A stretch of 64,000 nucleotides of DNA, from contig NZ_OY771649.1 in the NCBI RefSeq assembly GCF_963674925.1, forward strand, positions 124,001 to 188,000, given 5' to 3'. Source of the stretch: an uncultured Draconibacterium sp. (lineage in GTDB: Bacteria > Bacteroidota > Bacteroidia > Bacteroidales > Prolixibacteraceae). The translations under genes and the position numbers were made by a program. Position 1 is the first letter of the stretch. Each line of letters starts with the position of its first letter. The notes under the pieces were generated by a model that worked only from the letters and a program-made list of their open reading frames with translations, was not told the DNA's origin and did no database searches. This document shows positions 44,867 to 53,170 of the stretch, piece after piece.

Positions 44867-45154
44867 GCCACCAAATAGTTCTATCTACTGTTTTCGTTAC
44901 CATGCTGTGGTTAAACATCCGTATAAGTGTGGCGGGTATTTGCTTTTTCACTTTACTCACTACTCATTACTGAAGCGACGATAAATGTCAGCAAAACAGC
45001 CATGTATTGCAGCACCGGGGCCTGTTTCCGTTTTCTTTATTTATTCCTGAACATTTGTGATAAGTCTTTGTTGTAAAGGGTGTTAGTAAAATATCTAAAA
45101 ATCGGTATATCTTACTATTTAAGCTTCGTAACATGGTTTAAAATCTATAAATAA
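44867..45154. other. Spacer between the repeat array and the molybdenum hydroxylase
   Basis: No gene is seen. The first 40 bases may be a decayed repeat unit. The AT-rich part from 45060 to 45154 presumably holds the promoter of the hydroxylase operon, but no TAnnTTTG box is evident. Confidence 0.35.
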
Positions 45155-45610
45155 ATGGCAGTATTTAATCTAAACATCAACGGAAAACAGCACGAGGTAG
45201 ATGTTGATCCGTCTACTCCAATGCTTTGGGTACTCAGAGATCATCTGGATTTAGTAGGAACAAAATTCGGCTGTGGAATTGCACAGTGCGGAGCTTGCAC
45301 CATTTTGGTTAACGGAGTTGCAACGCGTTCGTGTATCACTTTTGTCGACTCGGTGGGCGACAAGGAAATCACGACAATTGAAGGGCTCTCGGAAAACGGA
45401 GATCATCCGCTTCAAAAAGCCTGGATAGAAGAAGATGTGCCGCAATGTGGCTACTGCCAAAGCGGACAAATTATGAACGCTGCTGGATTATTAAATGCGA
45501 ATCCATCGCCCAGCGACGAAGAAATTGAGTCGGCAATGCATGGTAACATTTGCCGCTGCGGAACATACACACGGATTAAAAAGGCGATTAAAACAGCTGC
45601 TAATTCATAA
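45155..45610 (+). CDS. iorA: Small [2Fe-2S] subunit of isoquinoline 1-oxidoreductase-type molybdenum hydroxylase
   Basis: This is the electron-transfer subunit (151 residues) of a xanthine-oxidase-family enzyme. The plant-type ferredoxin cluster is held by CGIAQCGAC (about 43-51) plus a later cysteine in TRSCITF. The second cluster motif is CGYCQSGQIMNAAGLL followed by NICRCGTYTRI. It has no export signal of its own and would travel with the Tat-signal-bearing large subunit. The large subunit follows after 57 nt. The symbol reflects resemblance to IorA; the true substrate is unknown. Confidence 0.9.
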   Translation: MAVFNLNINGKQHEVDVDPSTPMLWVLRDHLDLVGTKFGCGIAQCGACTILVNGVATRSCITFVDSVGDKEITTIEGLSENGDHPLQKAWIEEDVPQCGYCQSGQIMNAAGLLNANPSPSDEEIESAMHGNICRCGTYTRIKKAIKTAANS

Positions 45611-45667
45611 TCGGCGCACTTAAAATTCCATTCTTTCCAGCAATCAATAACATTAAAATCATTTCAC

Positions 45668-47884
45668 ATGACAACGGTTAAAACAAAACTCGATAGACGT
45701 TCTTTTATACGAAGCTCAGCACTGGCAGGTGGGGGATTATTGCTGACTTTTAGTTGGCTGGCTCCGGCTTGCACTACCGATTCGCCCAAACAGCTAACCA
45801 TGCCCGATGAATGGTATGAGTTAAACGGTTTTTTGAAAATCGGGAATAACGGAGCAGTTACCATAATGTCGCCCAACCCCGAGATTGGCCAGAATGTAAA
45901 AACATCGATGCCGATGATTGTTGCCGATGAACTGGATGTCGACTGGAAATTTGTAATGGTTGAACAGGCACCGTTAAATACCGATATTTTCACCCGGCAG
46001 TTGGCAGGTGGTAGCCAGTCTATCCGGCAGGGATGGAACGGACTTCGAATGGCCGGAGCAACGGGCAGAAGGATGTTACGCGAAGCTGCCGCCCACGAAT
46101 GGAAAGTTCCGGTAGATGAAATTACTACCGAAGCCGGAGTTTTATACCATAAAAGCAGCGGGAAAGAAGCCGGTTATGGTGAAATGGCCTCTGCTGCTGC
46201 AGAACTCACCGTTCCTGAAGAGGTTGAGTTAAAAGACATAAAGGATTTTACCATTATTGGTACGTCGAGAAAAAATGTGGATGGCCAGAAAATAGTTACC
46301 GGAAAACCTTTGTTTGGTCTGGATTATAAGTCGGAAGGAATGGTGATTGCCATGATCGAGCATCCACCGGCTTTTGGTATGAAATTAAAATCGTTTGATG
46401 CCACCGAAGCAAAGGCAATGCCCGGGATCGTAGATGTTTTTGCCATAAAAACGTATAACGACGACTACCAAATGCAGTGGTCGGATATAACATCATTTAC
46501 CGAATTAGTGGCTGTTGTTGGTAAGTCAACCTGGGAAGTGATGAATGCCAAACTGATGCTAAACGTGGAATGGGAACCGATCGCGGAAGACAATTCGCAG
46601 GGTGTTCCTACAGGTTTTGAAAGCACTGCCGATCATTATAAAAAAATGGAGGAAGCAGCTGCCAAAGCGGGTAGGGAACAGCGTCGTGACGGAAATCCCG
46701 AAGAAGCATTTAAAAATGCAGCCAAAGTAATTGAACGAACTTATACTGCACCATTTCAGGCGCATAACCCGATGGAACCCCAAAACTTTTTTGCCGACGT
46801 AAAAGATGATTTTGCGGTGTTGGCAGGACCGACGCAAACGCCGGAGTTTATGGAGAAAACGGTTGCCGCCCGGCTTGGTTTGCCAGTGGAAAACGTGGAT
46901 GTACAAATGACCCGCATGGGAGGTGGTTTCGGACGACGCCTGTATGGCCACTTTATGGTGGAAGCAGCTGTTATTTCGCAGCAAGTGAAAGCACCTGTAA
47001 AGTTGATCTATTCGCGCGAAGACGATATGTCGTATGGAATTTATCGTCCGGCTTATCATGCCTTATACCGCGCAGCGCTGGATGCAGATAATAATCTGAT
47101 TGGTTTCCATGTACGAATGGGAGGAATCCCGGACAGTCCGTTGCATGCCAATCGTTTTCCGGCAGGAAGTGTAGACAATTATCTCGCTGAAAGTTTCACT
47201 GTTGAATCCAATATAAGCACCGGAGCATTTCGTGCTCCCGGCTCTAATTTTAATGCCGTAGCCGAGCAATCGTTCCTCGATGAGGTGGCCGAAGCTGCCG
47301 GCAAGGATCCGATTCAGTTTCGTCTCGATTTGCTAAAACGCGCACAGGAAAACCCGGTGGGTAGCAATAACGATTACGATGCAGCCCGCTATGCCGGCGT
47401 TTTGGAGCAGGTTCGCGAAAAGTCGGGCTGGGATACCAACTCGGAAGGGAAAAACCGTGGTGTTGCCGCCTATTTCTGTCACAATTCGTATGTGGCAAAT
47501 GTGGTGGATATCGCCAATAAGGATGGTGAGCAGGTAATTGAAAAAGTATATGCTTCGGTGGATTGTGGTATTGTGGTAAACCCCGATGCTGCGGTTAACA
47601 TGACGGAAGGAAGTATTGTAGATGGAATCGGACATGCGATGTACAGTGGTTTGACATTTAGTGAAGGCCAGCCGGAACAAAACAATTTCGATATGTACCG
47701 TTTGATCAGGCATGGCGAAGCGCCCAAAGAAATAGAAGTCCATTTTGTAGAAAATAATATTGATCCTACCGGTTTGGGTGAACCACCTTATCCTCCGGTG
47801 ATGGGAGCGTTGGCCAACGCATTATACAAAGCCAACGGAGAGCGCTATTACCATCAGCCATTTGTGAAAAACAGTATTGGATAG
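45668..47884 (+). CDS. iorB: Molybdopterin-binding large subunit, isoquinoline 1-oxidoreductase type
   Basis: This 738-residue subunit hydroxylates an aldehyde or N-heterocycle at a molybdenum cofactor of the cytosine-dinucleotide type. The N-terminus has a Tat signal (DRRSFIRSSALAGGG) and a possible lipobox (LAPACT). Conserved cofactor segments include RMGGGFGRRLYGHFMVEAA (about 418-436), STGAFRAPGSNFNAVAEQSF, and the C-terminal GLGEPPYPPVMGALANAL, whose glutamate is the likely catalytic base. Periplasmic location is expected. The xdhC and mocA genes 3 kb away fit maturation of exactly this enzyme type. Confidence 0.92.
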   Translation: MTTVKTKLDRRSFIRSSALAGGGLLLTFSWLAPACTTDSPKQLTMPDEWYELNGFLKIGNNGAVTIMSPNPEIGQNVKTSMPMIVADELDVDWKFVMVEQAPLNTDIFTRQLAGGSQSIRQGWNGLRMAGATGRRMLREAAAHEWKVPVDEITTEAGVLYHKSSGKEAGYGEMASAAAELTVPEEVELKDIKDFTIIGTSRKNVDGQKIVTGKPLFGLDYKSEGMVIAMIEHPPAFGMKLKSFDATEAKAMPGIVDVFAIKTYNDDYQMQWSDITSFTELVAVVGKSTWEVMNAKLMLNVEWEPIAEDNSQGVPTGFESTADHYKKMEEAAAKAGREQRRDGNPEEAFKNAAKVIERTYTAPFQAHNPMEPQNFFADVKDDFAVLAGPTQTPEFMEKTVAARLGLPVENVDVQMTRMGGGFGRRLYGHFMVEAAVISQQVKAPVKLIYSREDDMSYGIYRPAYHALYRAALDADNNLIGFHVRMGGIPDSPLHANRFPAGSVDNYLAESFTVESNISTGAFRAPGSNFNAVAEQSFLDEVAEAAGKDPIQFRLDLLKRAQENPVGSNNDYDAARYAGVLEQVREKSGWDTNSEGKNRGVAAYFCHNSYVANVVDIANKDGEQVIEKVYASVDCGIVVNPDAAVNMTEGSIVDGIGHAMYSGLTFSEGQPEQNNFDMYRLIRHGEAPKEIEVHFVENNIDPTGLGEPPYPPVMGALANALYKANGERYYHQPFVKNSIG

Positions 47885-47898
47885 ATCTAAAATATAGA

Positions 47899-48119
47899 AC
47901 GCAGATGACGCGGATATTAACTGATGATCTCAGATAAATCAGCGAAAATCAGTTCGATCAGTGTCATCTGCGTCCTATCTATACTCAAAATGATTAAATC
48001 GTTTTCCGAAGATTTCATTTAATAGCTTTTGTGTTTTGAGGTTTGTTTAATAAATTGAACAGATAAATCAGTGAATATCTGCTAAATCAGCGTTATCAGC
48101 GTTCTATCTTTACTCAAAA
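47899..48119. repeat. Imperfect 60-bp direct repeat with an 11-bp palindrome
   Basis: Copy A (47931-47990) and copy B (48060-48119) both start CAGATAAATCAG and end TCTATacTTACTCAAAA with small changes. ACGCAGATGAC (47899-47909) and GTCATCTGCGT (47963-47973) are exact inverted arms around copy A. Text of this style (CAGATGACGCGGAT, ATCAGCGTT) is common as degenerate intergenic repeats in the phylum. It separates convergent iorB and the moa operon; copy B runs five bases into the end of the thiF-like gene. Confidence 0.7.
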
Positions 48120-48830
48120 CCGAAACAAATTAAACCGGTTATCACGGATATTAAACACCAATAGTTTTCCGCTAATTACTTTACCGTAACCGGTTATTAT
48201 CTTTATGATTTCATTAGCCTGCAGCGTTCCGGTTATTCCGGGCAAAACACCTAAAAGGCCAATGTCATCTTCCTTGTAAATTCCGTCTTTTGGGGTTGTT
48301 GGAAACAGATTGGTATAAACAGGTCCGTTCTGATAATTAAATACACTTATTTGCCCCTCGTAATTTAGCACCGAAGCAAAAGCCAGAGGCTTATTTAAAG
48401 CTGCCGATTTTAAGCCGATCAGCTGCCGGGTTTTATAATTATCGGTGCAGTCGGCAATCACATCGTATTGTTGAAAAAGCTCTTCCGCATTTGATTCATC
48501 TAGTTTTGTATCAAATGGCTGAACCTCAATTTCCGGGTACAAGGCCTTTATCTTTTGAGCAGCGATCTCCACCTTTTTTTGCCCTACTTCTGCAGAGGTA
48601 TAAAGTATTTGTCGTTGCAGATTCGAGGTGCTCACCACATCATCATCAACAATGCCGATGTTGCCAACACCGGCAGCCGCCAGGTACACCAGCAACGGAC
48701 TTCCCAGTCCGCCGGCACCTATTACCAGCACATGTGCATTTTTCAGTTTTAGCTGACCGGTAAGGCCAATTTCCGATAAGGAAAAATGACGTGTAAACCG
48801 TGTCAGATCTTCATTATTCAGTTCTTTCAT
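48114..48830 (-). CDS. HesA/MoeB/ThiF-family adenylyltransferase
   Basis: This E1-like enzyme of 238 residues is expected to adenylate the C-terminal GG of MoaD. The ATP site is VIGAGGLGSPLLVYLAAAGV (about 36-55), followed by VDDDVVSTSNLQRQ with the conserved arginine, and IADCTDNYKTRQLI. Unlike typical MoeB it lacks both CxxC zinc pairs: the usual C-x-x-C position reads GPVYTNLFP, and only one cysteine exists in the protein. It overlaps moaE by 17 nt and is last in the moaA-moaD-moaE operon, which assigns it to molybdopterin, not thiamine, synthesis. Confidence 0.9.
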   Translation of the reverse strand: MKELNNEDLTRFTRHFSLSEIGLTGQLKLKNAHVLVIGAGGLGSPLLVYLAAAGVGNIGIVDDDVVSTSNLQRQILYTSAEVGQKKVEIAAQKIKALYPEIEVQPFDTKLDESNAEELFQQYDVIADCTDNYKTRQLIGLKSAALNKPLAFASVLNYEGQISVFNYQNGPVYTNLFPTTPKDGIYKEDDIGLLGVLPGITGTLQANEIIKIITGYGKVISGKLLVFNIRDNRFNLFRF

Positions 48831-49284
48831 AATGGTGATTATTATGGTGGTGATGGTGATCGTCGCTTACGCAATCGCAGTTTTGGCCCCATTCGCTTGT
48901 TCCGTCAGCAAAAAACTCATGTTTCCAGATGGGCACTTCATTTTTCACGCGGTCGATAATGTAACGGTTGGCATCATAAGCTTCTTTCCGGTGGCCTGAG
49001 CCGGTAATTACCACAACCGCACAGCCACTGATCTCAACACGACCAACGCGATGAACACAAGCGGCCTGGTTCAGTTTAAAGCGCGATTTGGCTTCTTCCA
49101 GAATTTCGCTAATCATTTTATTTGCCATGGGCGCGTACGCTTCATATTCCAGGTGTGTTACTGCCCGGCCTTTATTATTATCACGAACTTCGCCGCTAAA
49201 CAGTACCACCGCACCACTATGCGGATGCCTGAAGTTTTCAAACAGTTCGCTGTAACTGATTTCTGTATTTTGAATGTGCTTCAT
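48814..49284 (-). CDS. moaE: Molybdopterin synthase catalytic subunit
   Basis: MoaE inserts dithiolene sulfur from MoaD into precursor Z (cPMP). The 156 residues carry GAVVLFSGEVRDNNKGRAVTHLEYEAY (family N-terminal core), CVHRVGRVEISG, and the catalytic KNEVPIWKHEFFADGTSEW with conserved lysines. The C-terminus is unusual: after NCDCVSDD it ends in a histidine cluster (HHHHHNNHH) that could bind metal. It lies 10 nt after moaD. Confidence 0.92.
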   Translation of the reverse strand: MKHIQNTEISYSELFENFRHPHSGAVVLFSGEVRDNNKGRAVTHLEYEAYAPMANKMISEILEEAKSRFKLNQAACVHRVGRVEISGCAVVVITGSGHRKEAYDANRYIIDRVKNEVPIWKHEFFADGTSEWGQNCDCVSDDHHHHHNNHHYERTE

Positions 49285-49294
49285 GTCGTTCGGT

Positions 49295-49537
49295 TTATCC
49301 TCCGCTTGACGGTGGAATTAAAAACAATGTGGTTTGATCTTTTATTGTTTCGTTTAGCGGAACAAATTCTTCGTTCACCGCAATCCGGCAGCTGGTCAGT
49401 ACCTCTTTTGCCTCCGGGTTTAATTCACCCAGCTTTTCAAGTAAGCTGGCATAACTTTCTTCCGGAGCCACTTCAACGCTGGTTTCGTCGCCAAAGAACT
49501 TTTTGAGTCCGGCAAAACATATAATTTTTCTATTCAT
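49295..49537 (-). CDS. moaD: Molybdopterin synthase sulfur-carrier subunit
   Basis: This 80-residue ubiquitin-fold protein ends in the required PPSSGG. The terminal Gly-Gly is adenylated and thiocarboxylated, then gives sulfur to MoaE. The segment LIPPSSGG and the start KIICFAGLKKFFG are typical. It starts one nt after moaA stops, so they are translationally coupled. Confidence 0.9.
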   Translation of the reverse strand: MNRKIICFAGLKKFFGDETSVEVAPEESYASLLEKLGELNPEAKEVLTSCRIAVNEEFVPLNETIKDQTTLFLIPPSSGG

Positions 49538-49538
49538 A

Positions 49539-50513
49539 TTAGCCTCCTATATTTCTCATTGATAATTCGCTGCCATGGAATTTCACTGCTTGTTTAAGCA
49601 GCAGTAATCCTTTCAGTTTCTCGGTAAGCAGCTGGTCGTTATCGATATACGGCATCAGTTTTTCGCCATGTGCATTGCTCAGACAACCAAAAAAGTAGCC
49701 GTTGCTATCTAAGCGTAAACGGTTACAGTCGTGGCAAAATGGCGTCGATTCATTGGCAATTATCCCAAAAATTCCACCTTTCGAAGTGCGCCAGTAATGT
49801 GCTGTTGATGCATGCTCACGCTTCATCTCTTCAATCTCGTATTTCTCCTGAATCGTTGATAAGATCTCCTTCTCCGGAAAGAAAAGTCCGTTCTCCGAAT
49901 TATATAAATGCCCCATTTTCATTAACTCCAGGTAGCGGATTTTAACCCCCAACTCTGTGGCATAATCAAGTAGCGGAACAATCTGTGAGTCGTTTTTCCC
50001 CCGCATAATAACCGCATTCAGTTTTATATTTAACCCCGCTTTTATGGCTGCCTCAATTCCCTGGAAAACCCGCGATGTATCCGACCGGCGTATAATTTTT
50101 CCAAAGGTTTTGTTGTCTATGGCATCCACCGAAATGTTGATTGAGTTTACGCCTGCATTTACTAATTTTTCGGTATTTTCTTTCAGGAAAAATGCGTTGG
50201 TGGTTAAACGTATATCGTTAATACCGAGCTTTTTAATGTTTTCAATAAGTGGGTAAAGATTGGAATAAAGTAAAGGTTCGCCACCGGTTAAGCGAACGCT
50301 TTTGAGGCCCGTTAAGCGGTGTACTGCCTGAATTAACTGTGTAAATTCTTCAACTGAAATGGGTTTGTCAGCACCGTTCTCCTCAATTTGAAGGTTTGCA
50401 TTTTCATCAAACTCATTATCAACACAATAAACGCATGAAAAATTACACGAGTTCAGGAGACTTATTCTTAGCTTTTCAAATCTTCTGCCTAGCTTATCTT
50501 CAATTTTCAACAT
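49539..50513 (-). CDS. moaA: GTP 3',8-cyclase (radical SAM)
   Basis: MoaA starts molybdopterin synthesis by rearranging GTP to 3',8-cH2GTP. The 324 residues have the radical-SAM cluster motif CNFSCVYC (CX3CX2C, about 18-25). The second, substrate-side cluster is CX2CX13C in FCHDCNRLRLDSNGYFFGC (near 260). VRLTGGEPLLY is the SAM glycine motif. The C-terminus ends in GG, needed for activity. It heads the moaA-moaD-moaE-thiF operon. The partner moaC, which completes cPMP, is not in the window. Confidence 0.95.
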   Translation of the reverse strand: MLKIEDKLGRRFEKLRISLLNSCNFSCVYCVDNEFDENANLQIEENGADKPISVEEFTQLIQAVHRLTGLKSVRLTGGEPLLYSNLYPLIENIKKLGINDIRLTTNAFFLKENTEKLVNAGVNSINISVDAIDNKTFGKIIRRSDTSRVFQGIEAAIKAGLNIKLNAVIMRGKNDSQIVPLLDYATELGVKIRYLELMKMGHLYNSENGLFFPEKEILSTIQEKYEIEEMKREHASTAHYWRTSKGGIFGIIANESTPFCHDCNRLRLDSNGYFFGCLSNAHGEKLMPYIDNDQLLTEKLKGLLLLKQAVKFHGSELSMRNIGG

Positions 50514-50738
50514 GTCTATTTAACTTGAAAATCGTTGATTTGTTCAGTTAATTCAGACTATTTAGTATTTTGATTTGGACCGTTTGTGTTAAGGCTGGAA
50601 TTATCCGCTGAAGATGAGTATTTTATTGAACAGTAGTAATCATTTTCTTGTTATAATGTTGGTTTATAAATATTTGATGTATTTTTATTTAGGTAAATTA
50701 AATTTAGCCGAACGAAACTAACCTTTAACGTTATTGAT

Positions 50739-51755
50739 ATGACGCACGAACTGAAACTACTGTTTGATACGTTAAAATCGTGGCAACTACTTGATAAAAA
50801 AGCTGTATTCGTTTCTGTGGTCGACCTTGAAGGTTCATCATACCGCAGGCCCGGTGTTCGAATGCTGATCAGCGAGGATGGAGAGTATGCCGGAGCCGTA
50901 AGCGGCGGTTGTGTGGAAAGCGAGATAGAGCGCCAGGCACAAAGTGTTTTCCATACCAACAAGCCAAAAGTTATTACTTACGATGGCCGGTACCGGATTG
51001 GCTGCGAGGGTGTTATTCACGTGTTGATTGAACCTGCTTTTCTTTCCGGGGAACTTCTGGAAGCTTTTAAAAATCAGTTGGAAAGCAGAAAGCCGTTTCA
51101 GATGGATTCGTTTTTTTATACCGAAGTGGGCGAGTATAATGATGTAGGTTCGGTACTTCGTATTAACGGTAATGACTATTCGCTTAATCCCAATTTTAAG
51201 GATAATAAAACCGGAAGTCAAAAGTGTTTCACTCAGACTTTCGAGCCTTTATTTCAGCTCTTTATTTTTGGTGCTGAGCATGATGCCGTTCAGCTAAGTC
51301 AGGCCGCAAAATTACTGGGGTGGGAGGTAACAGTGGTCGCTTCTCCGGAGGAATTGAAATCATGCGATTATTTTCCGGGGGCAGCATCATTGATCACTCC
51401 GTCGTTTGATGATATCGATACTTCAGCCATTGATGAACAAACAGCAGTGGTTTTAATAACACACAGTTTTAATAAGGATGTTCAGTATTTAATGGCTTTA
51501 AAAGATATCAACCCGGCATACATTGGTTTGCTGGGATCGGTAAATCGTAGGGAGCGTGTAATTTCGATGTTACTGGAACAGCTTCCTGATCTCCCGCTGG
51601 AGTTTATTGAGCAGATTCATGGTCCGGCCGGTATTAATATTGGTGCTGAGAACGCTTCCGAGATATCGGTTTCTATTCTTGCTGAAATTTTAAGTGTGGT
51701 AAGGAAACAAAAGCCTGTGGCTTTGCGCGAAAAAATCGGTGCAATTCATGAATAA
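50739..51755 (+). CDS. xdhC: XdhC/CoxI-family molybdenum-enzyme maturation protein
   Basis: This 338-residue protein binds and delivers sulfurated molybdenum cofactor to xanthine-oxidase-family enzymes. The N-terminal domain has EGSSYRRPGVRMLI and GAVSGGCVESEI (about 30-65). The C-terminal Rossmann-like XdhC_C domain (about 170-330) has LFIFGAEHDAVQLSQAAKLLGW and YIGLLGSVNRRERV. Its natural client is the IorAB-type enzyme encoded 3 kb to the left. It overlaps mocA by eight nt. A TAAATTTA sequence 33 nt upstream is one base off the -7 consensus. Confidence 0.9.
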   Translation: MTHELKLLFDTLKSWQLLDKKAVFVSVVDLEGSSYRRPGVRMLISEDGEYAGAVSGGCVESEIERQAQSVFHTNKPKVITYDGRYRIGCEGVIHVLIEPAFLSGELLEAFKNQLESRKPFQMDSFFYTEVGEYNDVGSVLRINGNDYSLNPNFKDNKTGSQKCFTQTFEPLFQLFIFGAEHDAVQLSQAAKLLGWEVTVVASPEELKSCDYFPGAASLITPSFDDIDTSAIDEQTAVVLITHSFNKDVQYLMALKDINPAYIGLLGSVNRRERVISMLLEQLPDLPLEFIEQIHGPAGINIGAENASEISVSILAEILSVVRKQKPVALREKIGAIHE

Positions 51756-52341
51756 CATTCCAATAGTATTGCTGGCAGCAGGAGCTTCCTCAAGAATGGG
51801 GCAGCCCAAACCATTGTTGCCGTGGGCGGAACAAACACTAATCGAGCATCAGGTAAACACTTTAACCGCAACAGGTCAGTCAGTGGTAGTGGTTTTAGGA
51901 AATCAGGCTGAAAATATTAGCCCAATTCTTAACGGTCTTCCTGTAAAGTTCATCATAAATGAAAATTGGGAACAAGGTATGGGAACTTCCATTGCTAAGG
52001 GAGTTAAACTCGTAGAACAACAGTTCCCTGCCTGTAATGGAGTGTTGATTACTTTGATCGACCAACCGTTGATTACAACTGATCATTTAACTACGCTGCT
52101 TGGTAATTTCGAAGCGGGTAAACAGCAAATTATCGTATCACAAGCCAAATCGGGATGGCAGGGGGTTCCTGTAATATTCGACCGGTTTTACTTCAATGAA
52201 CTCGCTAAACTGAGTGGGAAGCAAGGTGCAAAAGCAGTTTTTAGGAATTTTATGCATCAGGTAAAAACAATTCGGTGCGGAGATAGTTTAGAAGACATGG
52301 ATACTCCGGAACAGTACATAAAACTCCGGAACAATCAATAG
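51748..52341 (+). CDS. mocA: Molybdenum cofactor cytidylyltransferase
   Basis: MocA joins CMP to molybdopterin-Mo to make the cytosine-dinucleotide cofactor. From the ATG at 51748 there are 197 residues. The nucleotidyltransferase motif is LLAAGASSRMGQPKPLLPW (about 7-25), then ITLIDQPLI for metal binding and GVPVIFDRFYF. A guanylyltransferase (MobA) is the alternative, but pairing with xdhC favours MocA. The frame opens at a GTG at 51739, inside xdhC; the ATG start leaves an 8-nt overlap. Confidence 0.88.
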   Translation: MNNIPIVLLAAGASSRMGQPKPLLPWAEQTLIEHQVNTLTATGQSVVVVLGNQAENISPILNGLPVKFIINENWEQGMGTSIAKGVKLVEQQFPACNGVLITLIDQPLITTDHLTTLLGNFEAGKQQIIVSQAKSGWQGVPVIFDRFYFNELAKLSGKQGAKAVFRNFMHQVKTIRCGDSLEDMDTPEQYIKLRNNQ

Positions 52342-52372
52342 GTAAAAGATCCGGATCTTCGTAATTCCACTG

Positions 52373-53074
52373 TTAGTCGTTGGCCAGGTTTACAATATGG
52401 CAGGCAACTACACCAGCTGTTTCTGTTCGCAGGCGGGCATTCCCCAATGAGATGGCTTCAAATCCATTTTCCAAAGCAAGGTCAACTTCCTCAGGACTAA
52501 AATCACCTTCCGGGCCAATCAGAATCAGCACGTTGTCGCCGGGTTTTACCACGTTTTTTAGATGAGGTTTTTCGCCTTCGTTGCAATGAGCAATAAATTT
52601 TTTTGTTTCTGTAGCTTGTGTCAAGAGGTCGGAAAGTTTTGTCAACTCATTGAGTTTCGGCAGGTAAGCCTTAACCGATTGTTTCATGGCCGAAACCAGT
52701 ATCTTTTCCAAACGCTCGGGTTTTATCACTTTGCGTTCCGAATGTTCCGAAAGGAGAGGAGTGACTTCATCGATGCCGATTTCGGTGCATTTCTCCAGAA
52801 ACCATTCTGTGCGGTCGATATTTTTGGTAGGTGCAATGGCAATGTGTAAATGAAAATCCTTTTTGCCAAATTCAGTTTGCGAATCAATAATAATGAGTTG
52901 GCATTTTTTGGGATTGGCATTCTGAATTTTTGCTTTGTAGAAACCACCTTTCCCATCTACCAGTTCAATATCGTCGCCTTCTTTTAAGCGAAGTACACGA
53001 ATGGCGTGTTTCGATTCGGTTTCGTTTAAAATAACTTCGGCACCTGAAATATCCGGAACATAAAATAACTGCAT
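52373..53074 (-). CDS. rsmE: 16S rRNA m3U1498 methyltransferase
   Basis: This SPOUT-class methyltransferase of 233 residues modifies U1498 in helix 44 of 16S rRNA. The N-terminal PUA-like region has KHAIRVLRLKEGDDIELVDGKGG. The SPOUT knot at the C-terminus has LILIGPEGDFSPEEVDLALENG and ISLGNARLRTETAGV. A TAnnTTTG box lies 24 nt upstream. It converges with mocA; the 14-nt palindrome AAGATCCGGATCTT (52346-52359) lies between the two stops. Confidence 0.94.
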   Translation of the reverse strand: MQLFYVPDISGAEVILNETESKHAIRVLRLKEGDDIELVDGKGGFYKAKIQNANPKKCQLIIIDSQTEFGKKDFHLHIAIAPTKNIDRTEWFLEKCTEIGIDEVTPLLSEHSERKVIKPERLEKILVSAMKQSVKAYLPKLNELTKLSDLLTQATETKKFIAHCNEGEKPHLKNVVKPGDNVLILIGPEGDFSPEEVDLALENGFEAISLGNARLRTETAGVVACHIVNLAND

Positions 53075-53097
53075 GGATTTAAAACTTTTTCAAGTGC

Positions 53098-53105
53098 CAA
53101 AGTTA
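53098..53105 (-). promoter_or_regulatory. Putative -7 box of rsmE
   Basis: The minus strand reads TAACTTTG, identical to the box of the PhzF-like gene, 24 nt before the ATG. Confidence 0.55.
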
Positions 53106-53170
53106 GTAAAAATGTTATTCTGATTTTTTTCGAAATAACTTAGTTGGAAACAAACAGGAAGGTGAAATTA

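Noticed and set aside
44538..44960. 140-codon minus-strand frame with 14-residue repeats (GSFRSSTKALNST type) over the hairpin array
   Set aside because: It is open because the repeat length is a multiple of three. The product is S/T/R-rich without a hydrophobic core, the start is a GTG, and pairing, not coding, is what is conserved between units.
52346..52359. Palindrome AAGATCCGGATCTT between mocA and rsmE
   Set aside because: No T-run on either side and only 14 bp; it could be chance or a weak terminator, so it is mentioned only with rsmE.
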